64,000 nucleotides of DNA from Heterobilharzia americana (lineage: Eukaryota; Platyhelminthes; Trematoda; Strigeidida; Schistosomatidae). Positions within the stretch are counted from its first letter, which is position 1, and every line of letters begins with the position of its first letter. The notes beneath the pieces were generated by a model that did not search any database, had not been told where the DNA came from, and worked only from the letters and a program-made list of their open reading frames with translations. The position numbers and the translations under genes are program-made. The stretch is from the NCBI GenBank assembly GCA_944470555.2, contig OX104130.1, positions 45,541,491 to 45,605,490 on the forward strand. Direction: 5' to 3'. Positions 11,921 through 24,800 of this stretch are shown here, in pieces.

Positions 11921-11997
11921 CTGCGGAGTCTATTTATTCCACATTCTTGGTTCGGAATTTTCATCAATAGTTTACGAATTATTATCTCTGGTGCACA

Positions 11998-12169
11998 ATG
12001 CTTTTATCTAAATTGACCACTTGTCCAATAATCAGACTCTGTTTACCTGTTAGATATTACTGGTATAGGAGAAGTTATGTACCACCCATGCTTGAGCCGG
12101 GCTTATATCCATATCCTAAACGTCAAGTACCTGAGTGTGGTAGAAAAACATTTCAAGAGAGAATGCAAG
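11998..12169 (+). CDS. MRPL38: MRPL38 exon 1
   Basis: Codes for residues 1-57 plus one base. The N-terminus is rich in Lys, Arg, Leu and Thr with no acidic residue before about residue 33, as in mitochondrial presequences. It ends with CAAG before GTGAG (12170), phase 1, which pairs exactly with exon 2 to form a Glu codon. Weak sequence conservation in this part of L38 means the link rests on phase, the start context and the FQERMQ-E-LSVKPK join, which resembles the region before the IDIGLP block of L38. An additional small exon in intron 1 cannot be excluded. Confidence 0.8.
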
Positions 12170-15100
12170 GTGAGACTTTTTATTACTTCATGATGCATTG
12201 CTTTATTTTTACTTTGTTCTGAACTAAATTTTTCCGGGATATCACGTGCTACCGTTACGTTAATTTCGCAGAGAATGTTGCATAACTACGTACGGTAGTG
12301 GATCCTTTTAGCTTACTAAACTTCTCGAGACTCACTGTTTTGATCGGTGAATTACTACTTGACACCTACTGGTTAGTTCATTCTATCACCAACTTCAATA
12401 TTCTTGTTAAGATTAGTAACTGGAGGTACTGTTGGCCTAGACATATGCTTACTACTATTACATCTATTTAACAGTCTACAGATACATAGACTCTAAACTG
12501 AAGAAATATGGTGTTACTTGGGTTTGTTCCTCATACGTATGATGATGTGACTAAAAAAGGTGGCACTAATCTGTGCTATTCCCTGAAAAACCTTCTGGAA
12601 TTAGTGTTTGTATGACTTATTTCGCATGGTACATTTGATGTCTAATAACGCTTCTACCAGTCAGTCAGCATCGATCTGAAACTGTGCATTACTGCATAAC
12701 AGTCCTAGTCGCCACACCTCACATTGGCACACTAAAGTAGAAAGCACTAAGATAAAAGAAGCAAAGAAGAAAATAATCAATAGTGGTTGGAGGTCTTAAG
12801 AAGTAGGCAAAGAAGAACGAAACGAAATTCGGTATGACGTTTAAAATGTGCGGGTGCATCTGTACTAGTGCGGTTGATTCTAGGCCATGTCGCCTGAAAT
12901 TTCCAACCACCGACTTAAGTCATCAGGTGAACTACAACTGGGAAGTCTACATGTGCTGATACGGCTCAGTTCAACGGTCAGAGACTTCATGCACTGACGC
13001 CATGTTTTATTCTCGTTGCCTCTAACATTTTTTCAGCCTAGACTTATATCATGAACTCAAATTGCTACCAAAAGCTGCAGAGTTGGAAGAAATTAACGAT
13101 GACGTAGAGATACTAACCGAAGAAAGATTAAAATGAAGTGGTGGAAAGTTGATAATTATCTGGGAAAACCTAACTGCTGAGAGAGTCATAAGGGCGGTTG
13201 ACATCTCCCTTTTGTACAAATCATGAAAGGTTAGTTTTTCTTGAAGTACCTGAAAAAGTAGTTGGATTAATAACAGCAATACGTGACCACAGAGCCAAAA
13301 TGACAATCGCTTGGGACTAGTCACACGACCGTTTTGGAAGTTTGAGATTTTATTTGGATTGTCTTAAGTCTTAAGTTAAAGAGTGCATACCATCAGCACC
13401 GGAAGACCTCAGAGCAGGCAAGAGTATGCTATTTTTGAGGTCTACCTTTTTAACTCATATAGATGGGAGTATCAGCATGCTCTGCTGGTTATCTAAGAGA
13501 AACACCTTCCAGCTATCAGCCTCATCCAGTCAGCAGTATGACTTCGCCTTTGGTCCTTCATCCTAGTGTGATTATCTACACTGTAACGCTGCTTTTTGTC
13601 CTACCACTGTCCAATAGATTTTAGGCATGGTATGACCCTAAGGAACACATTTTGTCACCAGAATAGCTCATTAGGTCATTGTGGTATGCATTTCTAACCT
13701 CATCAGGTTAACAGCTGCCTGTGAGAATGATGTTAAGTGACTGATCATAGATATTCAAAGTTAACTTTTATGTGAAATAGTAGAACATTTACAGTAGGCT
13801 GCGAACACTTAGCATCTGATATGTTAGGTCAAACAAATAGTGAAATTAACGCCACCCAGTTTATTTTGATAATGCAGTACTTAGTAGTGATGATGGTTCT
13901 GTGTTCTCTGAGCTGTGATATTTTGTCGCGAGCGTTTCATCACTAGGCTTAGTGACATCCTCTCGACTAACTTCATCATTTCAAAGTAACCAAAGTTTTG
14001 GTTGGCTAGTCTTAAAAGTTGATCCGTTTTAAGTGTTTTCATTTTTGTTTTCCTCTTTGGGAAAACGTGAAAAGTCATGTGAGAATTGCTAAAATGGTGA
14101 GATGCTTTCAGAAGCCAAGGATTATAGTCTCAACCGTTGTTTGTAAATGGTTATCACTACTGAGCTGTAGGTTTGAACTGTGCTTCCTTGATCTAAAATT
14201 AGGCAGCTTGGTATTACCATTACCACTAATATGATAATTACAACTCAAAGTTTAATAAAGGAATCTATCCATAGTCCGCAGGTTCTATTCGTTCATTGGA
14301 GGTAACTTATTTTAGCATTTGGATCAAATGGTAATTAAAATCCTGGGCATGGTGAATATTATTTTAAAGATATTCTGTTAAATGCATTCACTCATCAGGT
14401 AAATCGAACTTGTTTGCATCAGTATTTTTAAAAAAAAGTAAAGAAATCTGTAATAACAGAATTGGCATGGACTGATAGCTACTAAGCAAATTACAATATA
14501 ATGGATATTCAGGTTGAGCAATCCGACCCAGTAAAACAACGGGAAGTTACAAATACCAATAGGTAATTGTAACTGATACCCATTGTGCCTCAGTGGCCTA
14601 GTAAATAACTCCGTAGCGTTTGAAACAATGGGTATAGGGTTTGAGTCTCAATAGAAACACTATCACTCACTGGGTTGCAGATATATTCAGCTGACGAGTC
14701 TCAACTAGAACAAGATGCGCGTCCTTGGTCTTACTACTACCTACCAGGTAAATTGTAATCGTATGCACGTATTTCTGACTCTTTTTAGCTGCTTTACAAC
14801 ATACAAAACATAGTGTTTATAATAAAAAGCATGTCATACAACGTACTTTCGTAACGTGGCAAGAATGTCTCCAATGAAATGGAAGGTAACAAAGGTTTAA
14901 GTTAGCGGAAGTTGTTAAGACTACCCAAAGGTTATATATGAATACAGTGGTGGAATAAACATTTTAGAGAAAGTTGCAAAAAGAATGGAAGGTTGTGCAA
15001 AATGTTATTGTAGAATGGCATTATGGCTCAATAATTGTGATGAAAGATTTAGATCTTTACTACACTGAATAATGAGATGAATACGACTCAGAAGGTTATA

Positions 15101-15831
15101 GTAGATTTTGAAATAGATCAAAGGATAAAATAAAGAGAAAAACACAGGTTCATAAGGTTATGAAATAGATTCTCGAACTGCCTCTCTGTATATATTCTGA
15201 AGGGTAAAACATTTGAATACAAGCGAAGTGCTTCCTCTTCGGTTTGGTTCAGTTTAAACGTTGGTAAGGTGTGCGCGTGCCTTTCAGGATTTCTAGCAAT
15301 GCAATCACATACTCACTCTTTCACAAGAGATTGAAATAGAATTTTCTCCAAGACATTTCAAATGCTTCTTCTTCGTATTCTATCACTTTATATAATTAAC
15401 ATTTGAGTAGTCTTAACAACATCAACCTCCGCAAACCTTTGTTACCTTCCATTTCATTGGACATTCTTGTCACGTTACGAAAGTACGTTGTATGACTGTA
15501 AGGCACCAGTTTGTATAAAACATTGTTATCGATCTGAACATTTTTAACTTGGCATTCTCACTCCATTTTAACAGTATGAGTGGTAGTTTAATTTCTCTTC
15601 CCATTGTAATGTAATTCGCTGATTGGTTAACTTTTACTCTTACTATGTGAATTTCTCTAGTTGCGGACACGGTCATATTTTATCTGTATACTTATTCATG
15701 TGTTTTGGATTGATTATTATACTCTCGGAGTAATAAACTCTCCCATCATCCAGCTTCGGTCTTCTCTCCATTCGTCCGGGGGTTGCAGTCAGTGGCTCTT
15801 GCGTACTGAGTGGCTGTCAGCTAAGCGTGCG

Positions 15832-15901
<70 letters not shown>

Positions 15902-18773
15902 CTGTCGGCGTACGAAGATATTACAATGACATGCTTTTTATTATAAACACTATGTTCTATATGTTGTAAAGCAGTTCAGAAGAATCAATGAAATATATAC
16001 GTGCTAATTCTGCTAATAATATTCTTTTTACTTCATTCAGAGTTGTGAAAGAGAGGGATTATATGAAGTTTCTAAATAAATGTTCCTCTGAGTACTTTTA
16101 GTTAACAACATTCAACTCAGTGGTTGCTCACAAGCACAGTTGCTATGCGATAAATTTATTTATTTTCTGAAGAACAACTATACTGCTTGACTAACCTAAT
16201 CTTTGTTAATAAGGTAGAATTCGGATCTGTTGCCCAATGTTTAGAATTCGAGTACCTCAAACATTGAATCATTGCTCCATGGGGGAGGACGTATTGCTTA
16301 ATATATTAGTCTTATACCTTTGTTATGAACTTGGGGTTGCGGTTATTCATGAACGAAGTAAGTAGTTTTTTCATCACAATTAGCCGTAAAGAATTCGAAA
16401 ATATACTTTGGTAAGAATTGTGGCTTGTATGTTTTTAATAGTTATTTAAAGTTTAACTTACCTACTAATTATAATTCTGTTTGCGTAAATGCGTTACCGC
16501 TAATTACACGTTCATTGCAGTATGTAGTCTGTTTTTCGGGATGCTTTCAGAAAATATTCATAGTGTGTAAAAATGGGTCATTCCCCCTGTATTATACCTA
16601 TAAACAGTAAGCAGTAGTCAGTAGATAGCAAGTAGTATATATCATGTTTGACTAACCGATTATGTATAACTAGGCGTAGGGTTATGGGACAGTTTCTTAG
16701 ACACTTGATTAATAATTACTGGTTCGACTTTAATGCGCTTTTTGTTTACGTAGCTCGATGTTGCCTTTAACCTTTAAAACATCATGTGTAAATCGAAACG
16801 TATTGCATGAAAACTCACATAGTTATTTAATTAAGGATTAGAAGTAGCCATAGTGTTTTTTGTCACATTCTAATTCAAATAGTATTTTTCCAGAATGTTC
16901 CTTTTATTTGCGTATTTCTCTTCTTGTAACTTTAGAGTTGTCTGTAAAACCAAAAGATGCTTCTTCATTGGAACCTGTTGATATTGGTCTACCATATGTA
17001 TTACCTAAAACACCAGAAGTATTTTCGAAGAGATTTGATCTAGAAACTCAGGCACGGAAAAGAACCCTACAGATCCCGCTCGATGTAATCCACTCACCTA
17101 GTGAAGATATTGAAGGTCCAATGCGTCGATTAACTATGGCTCAACATTACGATATTTTCAATTCATTATTTGGTCCACCCCATATTTTTGTTCCTGTTGT
17201 AAATTTTAGTGTTGCCTATTTGAAACCGGAGGACAGTGAAACCAGTATTTCAGACAAAACTGACAGTATTAATGATTTGCCTGCTTCTTTTGTACAACCT
17301 GTTTTTAGTGGAAATCTATTATCTGCCAATACAGCTAAGGTTAGTCGTTTCCTAGACTTTTTTTCGCTTAGTGTGTGATTGTTAGAATGGATAAACTGCA
17401 GTCTTGCATTTATTGGTTACCTGCTTATTACTGTTAGCTGTTTGTTATTTGAAAGCCAGGCGGTAGTTATTTTACCTTGGTCATATCTGTGTATATAAGC
17501 GACAGTTTTATTTCACTTAGTGTTCTTATGGTTGGTTGTGGCTCCGATCCTAGAGTTTATATATTACTAGAAATGTAGAAAGATAGTATGCTCCGTTTTC
17601 GACCCTTTGTTTTGATTTATTTTATAATGGCCCAGTGATATCGAAGTAGTGACTGTCTCTATTATACAGTTAACCCGCATATCATCAGTACAGTTAATTT
17701 ACAACAGATTACAACTGCAACATTAATGCTAGGTTTCATTGACTCACTTGTCTTTAGAATTCTTTACTAATGACCGGGTTGTTTTATTCTCCTACTTATT
17801 TCATTTGCAACGTCTTATTCTTAGTGAAACTCTAAGTTTTGCCTTGATTAGCTTATAAAATAGCTCCGCAATGTATTAGTTGAAAAACTATAAGCTTATC
17901 TCTGTCCAGGGATTAAGGCGTATCATATGTGCTGATAATTCTGTTGTATTTGCCGATAGCCTAAACGTTGAGGGGAATTACCATACTTTGCATTAGTTAC
18001 ATATGTAATAATTCACTCATCTGGTTTCGTCACTAATTTTGAAGATAAGCTCGTTTATAGAAATAATTGTGTTTTATTTAAAGAGGTTACTTCGTCAGTC
18101 TTAAGTAGGGAAAGTATGTTTGTTCAGGTGAGTTGCCTCACACACTCATTTTGACTCTGTGAGGTGGTCGTGGTTTAGCAGGCTAGTATTGATACTGGGT
18201 GATGATTGAACGTGAAGTGAAAGCTTGGGCCGTAGCAGGGTTCGGACCAGTGACCGCCACAAAATCCTTGGTGATTGAAGTAAAATAAAAATCTGATCAG
18301 CAGTCGGGTATCGTAGCTAATTTGGTAGAGCACTGGGCTGAAAACCCTCTGGTCACTGGTTCGAGTCTAGCTGCTGCTCAAGTTTTCGTTTCATCTTCAG
18401 TTATCACCAGAACTATACACTATCAGTAAGATGAATGATAACGTGCTTGTTGCAACACCTCATAGTTCTGGGCTTGATCTCGTGTGAGTTCGTGAGTGCG
18501 TACTACTGAGAACTGTTAAACTAAAACGAAACAGCTATCCAGTGCTTCTTGGCTTTTAATGGTTCTCCAGCTGATGTTAACCTGTGATGAAAACTCCTTT
18601 GAAAGCATTGTCATGTTTGAAGTTACTAATTGGTATATGACACTAAGGATGCATGCTATAGTTTTCTTGAGTGAAGTTTCAGTGACCCAGTAGTGTATTG
18701 CTTCAAGGCAGTGTCAAATAAAAGACCAATTAATTTTTAAAACAGAGACCCAGTTGTTATGCTATCTGTTTTG

Positions 18774-18855
<82 letters not shown>

Positions 18856-21800
18856 CATTTCCACTTTCAATATAATGTTGGTCTGTTCACTCATTCCTGA
18901 TATGTTAATGCTGGTTTTTCTCGAGTAAATGGCATCAATATAACAGCGGAAAGGATTTCTGTTTATGGGGAAGTACACCTAACTCATTATCTTGGTTCGA
19001 TTGATGATTAAAGGCGTCATGAAAACTGTTTTTGGTCTTTGGCTGCCATGTGAGCATTTAGTGCTAAGTTGTGTGTCATTATTATTATTATCATTACCAT
19101 TGTTATTTTCTTCCATCTTTTAATCTTATTCATTTCAAATTCTCGGTTTAACTTGATCGCACTTACTAGTGGCCAAAAGTAGAATCTAGGTTACATATTT
19201 TTTCCTATTTGTAACTAACTGACTGTATCTTAGTTGGTGTTCTCATTCAGTCTTTAATTCTATACTCATAATATTAAGCGTGTGAGCGTTCCTCACTCGG
19301 TTACTAAGTAACGATAGACATTAATTATTTATGAAGCTAGAATTTCCTTGTTATTGGATATGCAAAACTGGATTTACCTCTGTTCTTTAGTTTATAAGCT
19401 CCCTGTATGATTGCCTAATTATCAGTTTTGTCATGCTTGATAGTGGGTGGCAGCTGGAATCAAGAATTCAGGGTACGCGTTAACCATACACTTCTATCGC
19501 TTTAGATTACTCATTTCGGTCAATATTTCACTATAGAATCAATTAAAGTGATATAAACTTTTTCGTTATATTTCGATAGTAACTTAACCTTATTTCATAA
19601 GTTGTTAATGAGAATTCTCAAAATAAAACTTATATTAATGGAAAGGTGGAATTTAGGCACTATGTTAAAGTGGGATTCCATTATAACTCTCTTATCATAT
19701 CCATAGCTTGATGAGACAGTATTATTTACTGAATGTTTCGAGCATAACTTATCACTCCTAATGGTATCAAGATACTCATACAACCTTCTATTTTAGTTTT
19801 ATAGTTCTGTTTTTCATTGTTTGATGTTATTGGCAGTAGGATTTTCTACGTTTCAGTGTTGTCATTCCTAATACGCGTTTTAAGTGTCAGATCGACAAAC
19901 AAACCTTCATTTATCAATCTTCTTCTCCACCTACGCTAGTTGATTTATGCTGTCACTCTATTCCGTTCTGTTGCTTGATGGTTGTATGTCTCAGTGTACA
20001 TATCTCTGATTGACTTCCTTTCTAGATTTCTTATCTTGCTGGGGTCTAACATTTTGCCAGTTTCTGTTCTGCTTCAGTGGTTACTTTTGCTGTACTGAAT
20101 AAAAACAAAAGGCGAGTATAATGCACTGCAATCCATTTTGTCCTGTTATACAACTGTAAGCCATAGCCGTTAAAAATAAAAGGGATGAAGCATTGCTGAC
20201 GTTTGGTGAAATCATTGTGTAAGCAATGCTGAGGTCAGGAGAAGGCTACTAAGCAAGACAGGCAAGTAGGATGATGAGATTGTGAACTTTAGTCAACTGA
20301 GATGGCTTGGATATGTACTGTGCATGTTGAGTCACCGCCTACCTTGATGTATCATGCTAGGGGAAGCTGGATTAGGCTGGAAGGGTGTCGAGGGTGGCCA
20401 TACTAAGACGTGACACCAGTCGATGAAATCTGACTGTTGGTCTGAGCCACCTTTGGAGATGCAGATTACCTGATTGGAGTCGCCGAGACCAAAGGAATCA
20501 GTGGTTGAGGACTTTTGGCGACATGGTCGGAAATCGGTCATAGTGGTGCAGATACATTTTCTCGTTGACGTATTTTGAAGCTTGAATATTCATAACTAAC
20601 CGTCATCTTCAAATTGTTTATTTTGTCACTCAGCTTTGTCTACTTTGAAATCACTTTTCTTTACATCTGTCCTTTGTATACTACTGTGGATTGTGGCAAC
20701 TTGGACCGAATACCTTTTGTGCGAGGTTGTACTTTGATTTTATCATTGTCAGTCAGTCACTGAATTAACAAATATTTTGATTATTTCTCTAAAAAAAGTG
20801 ATTCATCAAGTTGATAAATATTTAGACCAGAAATTCATGGTGATCTATTTTTGATTACTCCTGCTGACGTATATATTTTTGCCTATTATGTTGATGGTAG
20901 TAATTTTTATACCTACTTTCAGAGTCGTAGGTTTTAGTTTTTTCGCATCTCTCGACCGTTTAGTAAAATGAAAATTCGTGGACAATTTTAATGTTGTTGA
21001 TAAGAGGAAATATCTGTTCGTCTATTAGTAGTTTGATTCTTGAAATGATACTTGTTCACCTGTCATGTTCAATCAAGCTTCGAATCTACCATAATATGTT
21101 GTTAACCCGGATTATTTGGTTGTATTTTAAGCCTCCATTTTGAATGCAAAATGTGTTTAGCTTTTGTCCGAATTAGTAGACGCACGGGAACTTATAACCA
21201 CTAATCAACAGTATGAGAAGTATTGATACCGGGTGATGATTGAAGGTGAAATGCAAATTTGGACCGCAGCGGGATTCAGTACTAGTCTGCCAAACCACTC
21301 TATCTCAGACAGTGAAAATGAGTATGGTAAGTGAAGAAAACAGCTTAAGGGTAGACAGGAAAATAATTTCTGCGATGGTAATTAGCAGTAATGGACAGCA
21401 CAAGCTAATGAGATGAAGAAGGCATCCGTAACAGGTAATAATAGATAACTGTTTAGATTTACTGAGACTAGAATTATTACACTTTGTTGTATCATTTTAG
21501 GTTTTGCATTCAATTTACCACTGGTGGGGTGATTCATTTTTATTAATTATTGTACTTAATAGGAACATCCACTTATTGACTTGTCCTCCGTACCAAATGA
21601 TTTCTACTGGACTTTAGTAATGACATGCCCAGATGAACCAATTGGTAGTGATACTTCTAAGGCGCCTAATGAATATATTCACTGGATGGTGTAAGTTGTC
21701 TGTTTAATTTGTATTCTTTATTATTTCCATTTATTAGGTTACATAGTTTTTGTATATTTACGTCGCTTTATAATGTGCTGTTTATACATTGTTTATATCA

Positions 21801-24800
21801 CATAAAACGTTACTTACTGTTTGGTGGGATAATGTCGGGGCGTCACTGAAATGCTTCTTTGTAGAAAGGTGTATAAATATTTTCCAAGTTCTTGGAAGTG
21901 TGATATTAGTTTCCATCTTATGTAAAAGCGGGGATGTGGACAGCCGTGAAAGTACTACAAGAGTATCAGAAAAGCCGGTAAATTTCTGGATTTGCTTCGA
22001 TAGTGACTGTTTTTAGTACACTCATTTCTTATTGGGGTTTTCACACCATCAAAACCGAATGTCATCTAAACGTTTGCATGGTTATTGTGAATTTATAAGC
22101 CGACAAGAGTGATCGAAGTTTTTATAGCTGTCAACAGTTGTTTGCATTTTGAAAGTAGGTAGCGGTGATAAAAGACGAAAACTGAACGATTCATTTTAAC
22201 TCCAGACATTCGAAACAGATAGATAGTGAGTGGTGTGTAATTAGTTTAAAGCGGAGCTGTAGCTCAGTTGTTTGAGGAGATAACTACCAGCTACTGGGCT
22301 ATGGGTTCGAGCCTCACTCCACCTATCAAGGTTTGGGCAAGCAGGTAGTGTCATTAACCCTTGCACAGTAGGTATGGCTTGTTACCTACTGTATAGATGT
22401 GTACAGGGTGACTGAATGCGTTTCATTTGTTCAGTCAACATAAACAAGTGATTCGTAAGATAAACTACCATGATTTTTTATTTATTTTAGTGTTCACATT
22501 TGAAATATGATCGTATTCATTATTTTCACTCATGAAATAGTTCGACAAAAAGTTGCGCAATAGATGCTTAGATAATCTAAGAATTCATTACTGTTTATCA
22601 TAGTTACTATGATGGTATCACGAATAGGTCATTCACAAATTAATATTTCCGTGATTTTTGGCTTTTTGTGCATAGGGCAAATCTACACCCATCATCACAA
22701 GGTGATACGAACGGTGACGAAATTATTCCATATCTGCCTCCTTTACCATATCAAGGGACTGGCTATCATCGTTACATTTTTATCTTGTATCGACAAGATA
22801 GTGGTAAAATTGATTTGAGTAAATGGAGAAAAGGAGAGCCTAGTAGGTAAGTTTGAAGTATTTCCCACCCCCGCCTTACTAAAATACAAATTGATAGTGT
22901 TCCAGTAGGGGTTGCATTTGGGTCTCTGTTAGTTGATGAATTTATATGTATTCTAATATGATGTATTTATTTGTTAGTTGAGATGAATGTAAATTAATCT
23001 CTACAACTGTTACGTAAGGGATACTCTGGCTATAACTAAAAATTACGAATCATTTAGTTTCTTTGTTTTGTCTTTTTTCACAGAATTGTAATAAAATATC
23101 TACCAGATATGCACTGAAAAACAAATTAAGGGGTGTACAGTCAGTTTTGTACATTAATAGGTGCTTAAAAGTCCTTGTGCGTCACAGTAAAGACAAACGG
23201 TCTAGCAAGAAAACTACCGATACTGAATAATGTTCGTATTTTTCAAGGTGATCAGTATGTATTGAGTGGCTGTAAAGTTCCTGTGAACAGTTAAGCGCAC
23301 TTTTAATACCATACCTCTGTCCCAGTTAAAAAGTATTTCCGCTTTTGGTACCACAAATTGAAGGCCGAAATTTTGTTGGTTATACTTCTCATTGTATCTA
23401 CAACTGAAATTTTCGGGCGGAACCAGATAAGAGTCCGGTGGTGTCTGAAAAAAGCATCCTGTGATTTCTGGTAAAGAAAACGCAGCTGGTTCGAACTCAG
23501 ACAACCCAATCAAAATGTCATTTACATAATTGGCGAGGAAAACCAACAATTTCAAGGAATTGTGCATAATAGTTGAGTCTATCCATCTGAAATGGAGCTG
23601 TAGCTAAAGGTTCAAGCCCCGCTCCACCTGCTAAGGTTTGGGCAAGCAGGTAGTATCACTAACCCTCGCGCAATAGGTGTGGCTCATTGTCTACTGTATG
23701 GAGGTGAACAAGGTGGCTGAGTTTTTTTCTATCCATCTGAAATTCTTCAGCGAATTTTCACCAGATTATATAACTATTGGGATGATTCATAAGCTTCATG
23801 TATTTTTGGAGTTTACTAACACATTTGAACTATAAAATCAGATCAATATTTGAAAACATAAATCTTGCACTCACTGTTGCTGAGCCGTTGTTTAACCCGT
23901 TATCATAACATCAACTCAAATGGCTGTTTCATAGTAAAACTACGTAGTTTTGACCTTGTTACATAGATTAACAGAAGTACTTTAGATTTATCGATGGAGA
24001 GGTCTATTGGTAGTGTCTTTCACTGAAGGGAGTGGAGGGCAAATAAGTTAATCTGTTAAAGGCTTTGTTCTCGAAAATGCACGAGTGTTAGGACCTGTGG
24101 TGGGTTATCAGGTGAATCATTTATGTTGAGTGCTGTCCATCAAGGATATTCACTCTCTACATTCTTATTCAACTTGATCATAGAATACTGAAGGAAGTCT
24201 CTCTTTTGTTGCCTGATTTAACGGATATTATTTCTTATCACAGATACCTTAGTAAGTCTAGAGTACTCAAATGACATTATTGTACTATGTAAATTACTTA
24301 CGAGGTGCAGAGTCTTCTTAGCACCTGAAGTGTTAGGAAGGTTTGGGATGCGTTTCTCGCCACCCAAATGCAAGTTTTTGTTCTAAGACTGGTCTTTAGT
24401 AGTTCCTTGTTTAACAGTGCGGAGTGAAACGGTGGAACGCGTTGACTACTACACTTGCATGGGAAGTCGGATCAGCCCTGGTGGTTCAGTGACAGACGAA
24501 ATCTCTACTGGGATGCAAAAGGCTCCGTTGACTTTCGTCAACTATGCCATTTGTGGTGCCGTCGTGATATCTGATTGTCTATTAAGGGTCAAGCTCACTG
24601 CGCTGCAGTTCAGTCTACTCTACTGTGTGGCTGCCAGACATCACCATTGAAGGTAGAGTAAGTCAGAAGACTTCAAGTGTTCGGCTACCGTTGGTTTCGT
24701 AGCACAGGCTGTCTATCATGGCTAGGACTTGTGTTATGCGTGCCTAGTCACCGTCTAGTCGGTCTCGCGGTGTTAGCTGAATCAGGTTTAAGCTGGAGAA

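Larger units (their letters stand above)
14762..16004. mobile_element. Fold-back (long inverted repeat) element in MRPL38 intron 1
   Basis: The left arm 14762-14926 reappears in reverse complement in two pieces, 15405-15496 and 15931-16004. For example catacaacgtactttcgtaa (about 14834-14853) pairs with ttacgaaagtacgttgtatg (about 15475-15494), and the tagtgtttataataaaaagc block pairs with the 15934-15953 block. Weaker complementarity runs inward to about 14985 and 15340. Removing a nested solo LTR leaves an element of about 810 bp with arms of about 165-220 bp. No transposase frame is seen, so it is either a non-autonomous DNA element or two opposed repeat copies. Confidence 0.8.

Noticed and set aside
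13049..13324. 91-codon minus-strand frame spanning the start of duplication copy 2
   Set aside because: The frame crosses the duplication edge, and the matching part of copy 1 has a different continuation.
16860..16935. Upstream part of the open frame around MRPL38 exon 2 as coding
   Set aside because: A clean pyrimidine-rich acceptor ends at 16935 and its phase matches exon 1; the residues before it have no L38 counterpart.
18775..18978. Minus-strand frame ending in repeated Ile-Tyr
   Set aside because: Product of the TA repeat plus 100 nt of unremarkable sequence.
22252..22325. tRNA gene
   Set aside because: Same reason: internal promoter boxes are present, but the unit continues into a shared SINE tail and the acceptor stem does not pair.
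23214..23567. 117-codon minus-strand frame in MRPL38 intron 4
   Set aside because: No real ATG start near a plausible gene context, no recognised domain and no splice partners.
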